DNA of 64,000 bases from the NCBI RefSeq assembly GCF_003286085.1, contig NW_020825294.1, positions 15,398,501-15,462,500 of the forward strand, read 5' to 3'. The notes below the pieces were generated by a model. The model was not told the origin of the DNA. It saw only the letters and a program-made list of their open reading frames with translations, and ran no database searches. Numbering within the stretch: position 1 is the stretch's first letter; every line of letters starts with the position of its first letter. Positions 47,935 through 59,375 of this stretch are shown here, piece by piece. The DNA comes from Drosophila persimilis (Eukaryota; Arthropoda; Insecta; Diptera; Drosophilidae). Made by a program: the position numbers and the translations under genes.

Positions 47935-49013
47935 AAAGTCAGGGTAAAGATAAGGAATTGTTTCTGAACGGACTCAAGCATTTCTTGATATTTTTGGTAA
48001 TGGGGAGACTAGATACAGGAACCATATTCCAAGATAGGCCGTACAAGAGACACGTAGAGTAGTTTAGAGGTATAGGGGTCAGAAAAGTCATTCGACCATC
48101 TTTTGATAAAGCCAAGGACTCCTTTGGCTTTATTCGAAATAGCGGATATATGAGAATTAAAACATAAGTCATGCCTAAGTCATTAACTTTGTACAGGCGT
48201 TCCAAGGAATGTTATTAATTGTGAAGTCAAAAAGGTAAGGCTTGTTGTGATGGAAGGTCATGACGTTACATTTGAAAATGTTAAGAGGAAGAGCGTTAAT
48301 AATACACCAATTGTTGAGAGCGTCAAGATCCGATTGATGAAATAACGGGGACACCGGGTCACTGTAGGAAAAACATAGCATAACTATATCATCAGCATAC
48401 ATTAGGACACGAGAGTTAGTTAAAACTTGGGGAAGATCATTAATAATAAGGGCCCGAGATGGCTACCTTGCGGCACACCCGAAGAGACAAAAACTGGTTT
48501 AGAAAGAGAAGATTGGAAGCAGACACGCTGAGAACGATTGCAAAGGTACGCATTAGTCCAGAGAAGAAGTTTGGTCGGAAATCCTAGTAAAAATATAATT
48601 TGTGGATAAGGAGATTGTGATTAACTGAGTCGAAAGCTTTACTAAAATCAGTATAAACTACGTCAGTTTCACATTGCTTTGAAAATCCGGCAGTTACATA
48701 GGGCGTTTTACAAATCCGTGCTGTGATTCTAATAACAGGGAACTACAAAAGTGTTGGAGCTGAGAAGTAATAAATTTTCGAAGACTTTAGGAATGGCAGA
48801 TAAATTGGAGATACAACAGTAGTTTGAGACGTCAGATTTAGACCCCTTTTTATGAATAGGAATTATGTATGATTCCTTCCAGACGGTGGGAAAATCACCA
48901 AACTCGAGAGAGAGGTTGAACAGTTTTAAGAGAGGCACGCAAAGTGAATGCGCACAAAGTTTAAGCACGGCACTGGAAACCAAATCTGGACCAGTGGAGA
49001 AAGAAAATTTTTC
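47935..49013 (-). pseudogene. CR1-type LINE RT fragment (copy C)
   Basis: Minus-strand RT pieces: VWKESYIIPIHKKGSKSD and LSAIPKVFEN in the frame 48983-48729, then a MYADDIVMLC box at the start of the frame 48402-48175, and the C-terminal frame 48205-47939. The general layout matches copies A and B at 32.7-36.2 kb, but the sequence differs clearly. At least three frame changes are visible. The endonuclease and ORF1 are absent, so it is 5' truncated near 49013. The YADD box is intact but the copy cannot be functional. Confidence 0.7.
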
Positions 49014-49543
49014 GTTCCATTTCTGATATTAATACTCTTTCTTCTTCCCTCTTGATCTGTGGAACCCTACGTGGTTGATTCCGAATTGGTCCTGTAGTTC
49101 CTGTATCAATTTTATGACTAAGAAACGCCGTCCTTCCTGCTACCTTATTGAAAGAAACAAATTTTCAAACTTTTTCAACAAGGAAGAAGCCCTTATAATT
49201 GGACGTTTTGATAGTACCCAATGTGGTATCTGTAATCTTTCTAAAGGCTCAGGATCCACACTATAACTATTAATTTGAGATTCATTTTTTTTGCAGTCTA
49301 CAACCATCTTAACTTCTTGACACTGTCCAATAAATTCTCTCTTTTGAATAATTTGTTTCGTTCTAGTTGGGTTTAAGATCCTTAGTTGTGTCTGTCCATC
49401 TTCGGTAGCGTTTAGAAGGGTCTTTTTGGGTTTCTTTACAACGGGCTTGACAACCAATTACATGACGTCATCCTTCCGACATAACTTCATTCAGACTATC
49501 GTTTCCCTACTGGGTGGCACTACGACTTTGTGCGATGCATAAA
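49014..49543 (-). other. Unassigned, with an unrecognised 105-residue ORF
   Basis: The frame 49457-49140 encodes 105 residues with a basic N-terminus (KPVVKKPKKTLLN) and a segment EPLERLQIPHWVLSKRP. I do not recognise it, and open codons continue somewhat downstream in another frame. It may be part of a retroelement gag or of a DNA transposon. It is the sequence into which the Gypsy array inserted. The last 80 bases before 49544 are non-coding. Confidence 0.35.
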
Positions 49544-49832
49544 TGTAAAGGACAGTGTATCAAGCAGTTAACACTATCCCATTTAAATTAACATTTGAAC
49601 TTAAGATACCATCGATAAGACCTAACCGATATAACCAGACTTAACCGATGTTTAAAAGACCTAGCCGATAAGGGGTTATCGATATGGGAGTCGGTTGTTG
49701 GAAGTAGAAGCAGAAAGTTGAACAAAAAGTCGGAAGAAAGGAATCATTAATTGCACATCTTAAATCAAACACTTTGTACTCTTTTTCGATCAAAACATTA
49801 TTAATAAACGATACTTTAATATTAATCTTACA
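49544..49832 (+). repeat. LTR 1 of Gypsy array
   Basis: 289 bp, starting tgtaaaggacagtg and ending aatcttaca (TG..CA). Preceded by target duplication taaa and followed by tt and the primer-binding site. Confidence 0.95.
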
Positions 49833-52800
49833 TTTGGGGGCTCGTCCGCGTCGAATAAAGAGCTCAGAGTGTGTGAAAAAGAAAAACAGAAGAAAGCAGA
49901 AGCTGATGCAAGAAGAGGATTGTTGAAAAGTTGTTAAAGTTGTTGTTTGTAGCTACATGAAGTTGTAAAGTTGTTGTTGGTGGCTATAAACATTAAGTTG
50001 AACAATCAAAATTCTGTGAGCATAACAGTAGACACGGATTTTAATAAAATATCAGTCGTTTAATTCGGATGAAAAATTGTGAAATTCATTGTCGCGTCGC
50101 AGCGTCGCCTTGTCCGTGCGCAGTACATACATAAGCAGAAAAAACACGCATAGACACGTTGTGTGTGATACACACTTATAAACAGAAAAGACAAGCACTC
50201 GTCGGGTACACAGACACAAGTCGAAAAGAGCCGCAAAATGATGCAAACACCGCCGCCGTTGCACTGGAAAGAGAGAGAGAAGGAAGAAGCTGTACCAGGA
50301 ACGTCGCGCCCGAGTGCAAACGAGATGGAAGATTTAGAAAATGCGGAAAACAATACTGATGACAAGATTGATCAAATGATAAAGTTGCTAAGTTTGAAAG
50401 TGCTTTGCGATGAGCAACGAGAAATGAAGATCGCTCCAGATAATTTTACAAAAGTTGTGAGCGATTGTGATGGAAAATCGGTTCCCATAGAAAAATGGTT
50501 TGAGATTTTCGAAAAAAATGCCGACGCATATGAGCTTACTGAAAAGCAAAAGTATGTGCAGGCCAGAGGAAAAATGACCGGTGCAGCTAAGCTTTTCCTT
50601 GAAGCAGAATGCGTGTGCATGAGGAACTCAAGAACGTATTATTGGATGAATTCACATGTAGCTATAACAGTGCAGACATTCATAAGCTGCTGCAAGAAAG
50701 AACGAGGAAGAGTAGTGAGTCGATGCACGAGTACTTGCTGCAGATGAGAAAAATAGCAGCAGTCGGACATGTTGAAGACGCGGCTGTTATAAGCCATATT
50801 GTGAACGGTCTGGACATAAGAAAAGAGTATAAGTATGCCATGTATCGCTGTAAGACCTTCAGGGTCTTGAAAGAAGAGTTCGATATCTATGATCGTTTGA
50901 ACATATTGGAGAAGAAGGGCAATAACGAACATCATAAGACGAGTTTCAAGCAGCAAAGTGGGCAAAGCGGTAAAAAAGAATATTGCTATAACTGTGGATC
51001 AGGAGAACACAAACGCAAAGACTGCAAAGCCGAAACGAAGTGTTTTAAGTGCAATCAGAATGGTCACATTTCGCGTAACTGTCCTTATGAAGCTGATAAA
51101 GTTGATAAAGTTCGCGTCATTTTGGATCGCAGTCGCATGAAAAAAATTCAAATAAACGGCATTGTAGTTGACTGTCTTGTGGATACAGGGTCAGATGTAA
51201 CCATAATCAAAGAGAGTATGTTGAAGACCATGAAAAACGTTAAACTTTTAAAGTGCACAACTATGTTGCGCGGTCTGGGTCAGATATCAACAAAGCCTGT
51301 TGGATACTTTAATGCAGAAGTTACCGTGGATAACTTGCAGACCACACAGAAGTTTTTAGTAGTCCCCAGTAGCCAGATTGATTTCGACGCACTTTTGGGG
51401 CATGATTTCATTAAAAAGTTCCGTTTCGTCGCTGATATGCAAGGCTACACGTTCTTGAAGAATGACGCAGATCCTGTGCCAACAGATGAGCATGCTCTTA
51501 TATATAATGTAACTGAAGAGTCATCCTTTGTAGCTCCACCGCAATATCGAAAAGACGTTGAACAGATGATAAGAAACAGTTACCAAATGCCCACAGAAGT
51601 GGCAAAGCAGTCTCCAATTCAACTGAAGATAGTTCCCGACGGAGTAATCAAGCCGTTTCATCACTCACCGAGTCGTTTATCGACAGACGAAGCCAGTGCC
51701 GTAAAGAAGCAAGTCGAAGAATGGATCGAGCAAGGAATCGTACGCAAGTCGTCTTCAAATGTAGCGAGCAGAGTTGTCGTCGTGAAGAAAAAAGATGGTA
51801 CACTTAGAGTTTGCGTAGACTACAGGAAGTTAAACAGCATGGTATTGCTGGACTGCTTCCCAGTCCCGATCATGGAGGAAGTCTTGGAAAAGCTGCAGTC
51901 GGCTAAGTGGTTTACCATAATGGACCTTGAAAACGGATTTTCCATGTGCCTATGAAAGAGCAAAGCAAGTCGTATACGGCCTTCGTCACAAAGGAGGGAT
52001 TATTCGAGTTTAATAAAGCGCCTTTCGGATTCAAGAACTCGCCAGCTGCGTTCATTCGGTTCGTAAGCTATATTTTTCAAGAATTAATCAACTCTGACAT
52101 TATGCAGCTTTATATGGACGACATAATTGTTTACGCCGCGTCGCCCGAGGTATGCATGAGGAAGACGAAGTTGGTTCTGGAGACAGCTGCGCAGTTTGGC
52201 CTAAAGATCAAGTGGAAGAAATGTAGCTTCCTGCAGCCACGCATTAGCTTTCTGGGCCATATCATTGAGGACGGGAGAATCTGGCCCGGCAAAGAGAAGA
52301 CAGCAGCTGTCAGTCGGTGTGCTACGCCCAAAGACATTAAAGCTCTTCAAGCATTTCTGGGACTCACAGGCTTTTTCAGAAAGTTCATCCCTGGCTATGC
52401 ACAAGTTGCCCGGCCGCTCACGAATCTACTTAGGAAGGAAGCAGTTTTCAACATTGGCGAAGCAGAGCAACAGTCGCTACAAACCTTAAAGAATCTGCTT
52501 GTAATCGCACCTGTATTAAATTTATACTCACGAGAAGCGCCAACGGAACTCCACACGGATGCATCCAAAGAAGGTTTCGGAGCAGTTTTGTTGCAGCAGT
52601 TTGATGGCAATTTCCACCCGATTTACTATTGGAGTAAAAAGACTACACAAGCTGAGTCCAAACGTCACAGTTACTATTTGGAGGTCAAAGCTGCATACCT
52701 CGCACTCAAGAAGTTTCGTCACTACCTGTTGGGGATCAAATTTGATCTTGCCACTGACTGTGGGGTGTTTAAGCAGATAACAACGAAAGCAGATATACCC

Positions 52801-54147
52801 AGAGAAGTTTCCCAGTGGATTCTGTATATGGAGGACTTTACATTCAAAGTAGTACACCGCCCAGGAACAAAATGAGACACGTGGACTGTCTCAGTCGTTT
52901 TCCGCAGACATGCATGTTCGTGACGACGGAGCTAACAGCTCGGATGAAGAAAGCACAGCAGGATGACGATTTCATCAAAGCCACAGTTGCGATCCTGAAG
53001 CAGCACCCATATCAAGACTACAAGCTAAAAGGAGGTCTTCTCTTCAAATCTGTAAATGGCAAGGGAAATCATTCAAGGATCGCATGAAGTTGGACATTTC
53101 TCCACAGCGAAGACAATGCACTCAGTTCAGCAGCAATACTGGATTCCGCACCTTGAACGGAAAGTAAATAAGTTGATTACTAATTGTATCAGTTGTATAA
53201 TTTTCAGCAAAAAGTTGGGAAAACAAGAAGGCTATCTTCATTGCATTGACAAGGGTGACAGACCACTATACACGCTGCACGTTGATCATTTGGGACCAAT
53301 GGATGCGACAGCCAAGCAATACAAGTACATTTTTGCTGTGGTAGATGCATTCTCCAAGTTTGTGTGGCTGTTCCCAACTAAGTCAACAGGTCACGAAGAA
53401 GTTGTGAAGAGGCTGAGAGATTGGTCATTTGTGTTTGGTTTTCCCAAGCGCATAGTCAGCGACAGAGGAGCAGCGTTTACATCCAACACATTCAGCGAGT
53501 TTCTCAACGAGAACAAAGTCGAACATGTGTGTACAACGACAGGTGTGGCGAGAGGCAACGGTCAGATTGAGCGGGTGAACCGTTCAATTTTGGGTATCGC
53601 AAAGCTCTCAGCTCAGGAGTCAACGAAGTGGTACAAGCATGTGCCAAAGGTTCAGATGGCGATTAATTCGCATGTGCATTCTACGTTGAATTCGTCGCCA
53701 TTCGAGGTCTTGTTTGGGACAAAGATGCACAGACAAGCTGAAAGTCGACTATTGGAGGTTCTCAACGAGGAGTTGGTTACGCAGTTTAACAACGAGCGCC
53801 AAGAACTGCGTGACCAAGCGAAACAAAACATTGAGAAGGCGCAAGAGGTGTACAAGCGCAATTATGATAAAAAACGACGACCTGAGCACGGCTACTGACT
53901 AGGAGACATGGTCGCGATCAAGAGGACGCAGTTCGTCGCAGGACGCAAGTTGGCCAGCGAGTATCTAGGCCCATATGAAGTCACCAAGGTAAAGCGGAAC
54001 GGTCGCTACGACGTCAGAAAGGTTGCTCAAGTCGAGGGGCCAAACATCACCGCAACGAGCAGTGACAATATGAAGCTATGGCGTTTTCCTCAGAGAACGA
54101 GGATATATTATCATCTGGGACAGATGAAGATGAGTAGGAGGGCCGAA
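49833..54147 (+). pseudogene. gag-pol: Gypsy interior, unit 1 (gag-pol fossil)
   Basis: Order of parts: non-coding leader to about 50230; gag about 50240-51110 with knuckles CYNCGSGEHKRKDC and CFKCNQNGHISRNC; protease about 51150-51450 with DTGSD; RT about 51600-52500 with YMDD; RNase H about 52530-52870; integrase about 53060-53900 with HVDHLGPMDATAKQ, VSDRGAAFTS and a GNGQIERVNR block; C-terminal tail to about 54195. Broken in about five places. In intact relatives these proteins build a particle, copy RNA to DNA and insert it. Confidence 0.9.
49835..49852 (+). promoter_or_regulatory. Primer-binding site, tRNA-Pro type
   Basis: Begins tgggggctcgtccg two bases after LTR 1. The first 14 bases match the complement of a tRNA-Pro 3' end, as in murine leukaemia virus; the remainder differs. 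The same site follows LTR 2 at 54439, while after LTR 3 host sequence follows instead. Confidence 0.7.
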
Positions 54148-54436
54148 TGTAAAGGACAGTGTATCAAGCAGTTAACACTATCCCATCTAAATTAACATTT
54201 GAACTTAAGATACCATCGATAAGACCTAACCGATATAACCAGACTTAACCGATGTTTAAAAGACCTAGCCGATAAGGGGTTATCGATATGGGAGTCGGTT
54301 GTTGGAAGTAGAAGCAGAAAGTTGAACAAAAAGTCGGAAGAAAGGAATCATTAATTGCACATCTTAAATCAAACACTTTGTACTCTTTTTCGATCAAAAC
54401 ATTATTAATAAACGATACTTTAATATTAATCTTACA
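54148..54436 (+). repeat. LTR 2 (shared middle LTR) of Gypsy array
   Basis: 289 bp. It agrees with LTR 3 at one variable site near the 5' end and with LTR 1 at four variable sites further on, so it looks like a join of a 3' LTR and a 5' LTR. Confidence 0.95.
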
Positions 54437-57400
54437 TTTGGGGGCTCGTCCGCGTCGAATAAAGAGCTCAGAGTGTGTGAAAAAGAAAAACAGAAGAAAG
54501 CAGAAGCTGATGCAAGAAGAGGATTGTTGAAAAGTTGTTAAAGTTGTTGTTTGTAGCTACATGAAGTTGTAAAGTTGTTGTTGGTGGCTATAAACATTAA
54601 GTTGAACAATCAAAATTCTGTGAGCATAACAGTAGACACGGATTTTAATAAAATATCAGTCGTTTAATTCGGATGAAAAATTGTGAAATTCATTGTCGCG
54701 TCGCAGCGTCGCCTTGTCCGTGCGCAGTACATACATAAGCAGAAAAAACACGCATAGACACGTTGTGTGTGATACACACTTATAAACAGAAAAGACAAGC
54801 ACTCGTCGGGTACACAGACACAAGTCGAAAAGAGCCGCAAAATGATGCAAACACCGCCGCCGTTGCACTGGAAAGAGAGAGAGAAGGAAGAAGCTGTACC
54901 AGGAACGTCGCGCCCGAGTGCAAACGAGATGGAAGATTTAGAAAATGCGGAAAACAATACTGATGACAAGATTGATCAAATGATAAAGTTGCTAAGTTTG
55001 AAAGTGCTTTGCGATGAGCAACGAGAAATGAAGATCGCTCCAGATAATTTTACAAAAGTTGTGAGCGATTGTGATGGAAAATCGGTTCCCATAGAAAAAT
55101 GGTTTGAGATTTTCGAAAAAAATGCCGACGCATATGAGCTTACTGAAAAGCAAAAGTATGTGCAGGCCAGAGGAAAAATGACCGGTGCAGCTAAGCTTTT
55201 CCTTGAAGCAGAATGCGTGTGCATGAGGAACTCAAGAACGTATTATTGGATGAATTCACATGTAGCTATAACAGTGCAGACATTCATAAGCTGCTGCAAG
55301 AAAGAACGAGGAAGAGTAGTGAGTCGATGCACGAGTACTTGCTGCAGATGAGAAAAATAGCAGCAGTCGGACATGTTGAAGACGCGGCTGTTATAAGCCA
55401 TATTGTGAACGGTCTGGACATAAGAAAAGAGTATAAGTATGCCATGTATCGCTGTAAGACCTTCAGGGTCTTGAAAGAAGAGTTCGATATCTATGATCGT
55501 TTGAACATATTGGAGAAGAAGGGCAATAACGAACATCATAAGACGAGTTTCAAGCAGCAAAGTGGGCAAAGCGGTAAAAAAGAATATTGCTATAACTGTG
55601 GATCAGGAGAACACAAACGCAAAGACTGCAAAGCCGAAACGAAGTGTTTTAAGTGCAATCAGAATGGTCACATTTCGCGTAACTGTCCTTATGAAGCTGA
55701 TAAAGTTGATAAAGTTCGCGTCATTTTGGATCGCAGTCGCATGAAAAAAATTCAAATAAACGGCATTGTAGTTGACTGTCTTGTGGATACAGGGTCAGAT
55801 GTAACCATAATCAAAGAGAGTATGTTGAAGACCATGAAAAACGTTAAACTTTTAAAGTGCACAACTATGTTGCGCGGTCTGGGTCAGATATCAACAAAGC
55901 CTGTTGGATACTTTAATGCAGAAGTTACCGTGGATAACTTGCAGACCACACAGAAGTTTTTAGTAGTCCCCAGTAGCCAGATTGATTTCGACGCACTTTT
56001 GGGGCATGATTTCATTAAAAAGTTCCGTTTCGTCGCTGATATGCAAGGATACACGTTCTTGAAGAATGACGCAGATCCTGTGCCAACAGATGAGCATGCT
56101 CTTATATATAATGTAACTGAAGAGTCATCCTTTGTAGCTCCACCGCAATATCGAAAAGACGTTGAACAGATGATAAGAAACAGTTACCAAATGCCCACAG
56201 AAGTGGCAAAGCAGTCTCCAATTCAACTGAAGATAGTTCCCGACGGAGTAATCAAGCCGTTTCATCACTCACCGAGTCGTTTATCGACAGACGAAGCCAG
56301 TGCCGTAAAGAAGCAAGTCGAAGAATGGATCGAGCAAGGAATCGTACGCAAGTCGTCTTCAAATGTAGCGAGCAGAGTTGTCGTCGTGAAGAAAAAAGAT
56401 GGTACACTTAGAGTTTGCGTAGACTACAGGAAGTTAAACAGCATGGTATTGCTGGACTGCTTCCCAGTCCCGATCATGGAGGAAGTCTTGGAAAAGCTGC
56501 AGTCGGCTAAGTGGTTTACCATAATGGACCTTGAAAACGGATTTTCCATGTGCCTATGAAAGAGCAAAGCAAGTCGTATACGGCCTTCGTCACAAAGGAG
56601 GGATTATTCGAGTTTAATAAAGCGCCTTTCGGATTCAAGAACTCGCCAGCTGCGTTCATTCGGTTCGTAAGCTATATTTTTCAAGAATTAATCAACTCTG
56701 ACATTATGCAGCTTTATATGGACGACATAATTGTTTACGCCGCGTCGCCCGAGGTATGCATGAGGAAGACGAAGTTGGTTCTGGAGACAGCTGCGCAGTT
56801 TGGCCTAAAGATCAAGTGGAAGAAATGTAGCTTCCTGCAGCCACGCATTAGCTTTCTGGGCCATATCATTGAGGACGGGAGAATCTGGCCCGGCAAAGAG
56901 AAGACAGCAGCTGTCAGTCGGTGTGCTACGCCCAAAGACATTAAAGCTCTTCAAGCATTTCTGGGACTCACAGGCTTTTTCAGAAAGTTCATCCCTGGCT
57001 ATGCACAAGTTGCCCGGCCGCTCACGAATCTACTTAGGAAGGAAGCAGTTTTCAACATTGGCGAAGCAGAGCAACAGTCGCTACAAACCTTAAAGAATCT
57101 GCTTGTAATCGCACCTGTATTAAATTTATACTCACGAGAAGCGCCAACGGAACTCCACACGGATGCATCCAAAGAAGGTTTCGGAGCAGTTTTGTTGCAG
57201 CAGTTTGATGGCAATTTCCACCCGATTTACTATTGGAGTAAAAAGACTACACAAGCTGAGTCCAAACGTCACAGTTACTATTTGGAGGTCAAAGCTGCAT
57301 ACCTCGCACTCAAGAAGTTTCGTCACTACCTGTTGGGGATCAAATTTGATCTTGCCACTGACTGTGGGGTGTTTAAGCAGATAACAACGAAAGCAGATAT

Positions 57401-58751
57401 ACCCAGAGAAGTTTCCCAGTGGATTCTGTATATGGAGGACTTTACATTCAAAGTAGTACACCGCCCAGGAACAAAATGAGACACGTGGACTGTCTCAGTC
57501 GTTTTCCGCAGACATGCATGTTCGTGACGACGGAGCTAACAGCTCGGATGAAGAAAGCACAGCAGGATGACGATTTCATCAAAGCCACAGTTGCGATCCT
57601 GAAGCAGCACCCATATCAAGACTACAAGCTAAAAGGAGGTCTTCTCTTCAAATCTGTAAATGGCAAGGGAAATCATTCAAGGATCGCATGAAGTTGGACA
57701 TTTCTCCACAGCGAAGACAATGCACTCAGTTCAGCAGCAATACTGGATTCCGCACCTTGAACGGAAAGTAAATAAGTTGATTACTAATTGTATCAGTTGT
57801 ATAATTTTCAGCAAAAAGTTGGGAAAACAAGAAGGCTATCTTCATTGCATTGACAAGGGTGACAGACCACTATACACGCTGCACGTTGATCATTTGGGAC
57901 CAATGGATGCGACAGCCAAGCAATACAAGTACATTTTTGCTGTGGTAGATGCATTCTCCAAGTTTGTGTGGCTGTTCCCAACTAAGTCAACAGGTCACGA
58001 AGAAGTTGTGAAGAGGCTGAGAGATTGGTCATTTGTGTTTGGTTTTCCCAAGCGCATAGTCAGCGACAGAGGAGCAGCGTTTACATCCAACACATTCAGC
58101 GAGTTTCTCAACGAGAACAAAGTCGAACATGTGTGTACAACGACAGGTGTGGCGAGAGGCAACGGTCAGATTGAGCGGGTGAACCGTTCAATTTTGGGTA
58201 TCGCAAAGCTCTCAGCTCAGGAGTCAACGAAGTGGTACAAGCATGTGCCAAAGGTTCAGATGGCGATTAATTCGCATGTGCATTCTACGTTGAATTCGTC
58301 GCCATTCGAGGTCTTGTTTGGGACAAAGATGCACAGACAAGCTGAAAGTCGACTATTGGAGGTTCTCAACGAGGAGTTGGTTACGCAGTTTAACAACGAG
58401 CGCCAAGAACTGCGTGACCAAGCGAAACAAAACATTGAGAAGGCGCAAGAGGTGTACAAGCGCAATTATGATAAAAAACGACGACCTGAGCACGGCTACT
58501 GACTAGGAGACATGGTCGCGATCAAGAGGACGCAGTTCGTCGCAGGACGCAAGTTGGCCAGCGAGTATCTAGGCCCATATGAAGTCACCAAGGTAAAGCG
58601 GAACGGTCGCTACGACGTCAGAAAGGTTGCTCAAGTCGAGGGGCCAAACATCACCGCAACGAGCAGTGACAATATGAAGCTATGGCGTTTTCCTCAGAGA
58701 ACGAGGATATATTATCATCTGGGACAGATGAAGATGAGTAGGAGGGCCGAA
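54437..58751 (+). pseudogene. gag-pol: Gypsy interior, unit 2 (gag-pol fossil)
   Basis: Same parts as unit 1 at an offset of 4604 bp, same length and the same interruptions, with a single base difference noticed by eye. The near identity means the two units were one sequence recently, whether by unequal exchange or by an assembly effect. Confidence 0.9.
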
Positions 58752-59040
58752 TGTAAAGGACAGTGTATCAAGCAGTTAACACTATCCCATCTAAATTAAC
58801 ATTTGAACTTAAGATACCATCGATAAGACCTAACCGATATAACCAGACTTAACCGATGTTTAAAAGACCTAGCCGATAAGGGGCTATCGATATGGGAGTC
58901 GGTTGTTGGAAGTAGAAGCAGAAAGTTGAACAAAAAGTCGGAAGAACAGAATCATTAATTGCACATCTTAAATCAAACACTTTGTACTCTTTTTCGATCA
59001 AAACATTATTAATAAAAGATACTTTAATATTAATCTTACA
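58752..59040 (+). repeat. LTR 3 of Gypsy array
   Basis: 289 bp, ending aatcttaca at 59040 and followed by the taaa target duplication. It differs from LTR 2 at four positions and from LTR 1 at five. Confidence 0.95.
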
Positions 59041-59044
59041 TAAA

Positions 59045-59375
59045 TATTCCTCACATGGCCTTCGTTTTTACTTTCACTTATAGGCCATTCTACATTTCCA
59101 TATTTCAAAAGCCATAACGGATCGTGACATACACTCCGATAATGATGTCGTGTACGATATCAATAAAAAATAAAATCTTGCTCAAAATATTTATGTGCAA
59201 TTCTAAATCTTTTTTAATAATGCCTATTATGCGCGCCACTTCATCTATAGCCGTTCGCAGACGTATGTCTGCAGCGTACGTCTAAGGCCCTTGAGAATTC
59301 GGAAAATTTTTTCCAAGTTAAACGTTATGATGACTCCGGTCCGGCGGGCTCTAGTGGCGATTTTTTACTTTAAAT
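59045..59375. other. Unassigned flank
   Basis: AT-rich sequence with no ORF or repeat recognised. It contains a short palindromic stretch near 59250-59285 (gcagacgtatgtctgc). It is the 3' flank of the Gypsy array and the downstream flank of BEL-4. Confidence 0.3.

Larger units (their letters stand above)
49544..59040 (+). mobile_element. Tandem Ty3/Gypsy array: LTR-interior-LTR-interior-LTR
   Basis: Two interiors of 4315 bp each (49833-54147 and 54437-58751) with three 289-bp LTRs, period 4604. The interiors differ at one base by my reading. A single 4-bp target duplication, taaa, flanks the whole array (49540-49543 and 59041-59044). Each interior carries gag with two CCHC knuckles, an aspartic protease (LVDTGSDVTI), RT (QLYMDDIIVYA), RNase H, an integrase with HHCC and DDE regions and a C-terminal domain. 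Both units are broken in the same way, with about five interruptions each, so the doubling came after or together with the decay. No env was found. The Gypsy sublineage was not assigned. It is young, given the near identity. Confidence 0.95.

Noticed and set aside
50052-50365. Minus-strand ORFs in the Gypsy leader (repeated at 54656-54969)
   Set aside because: They are antisense to leader and gag, duplicated only because the unit is, and have no recognisable domain.
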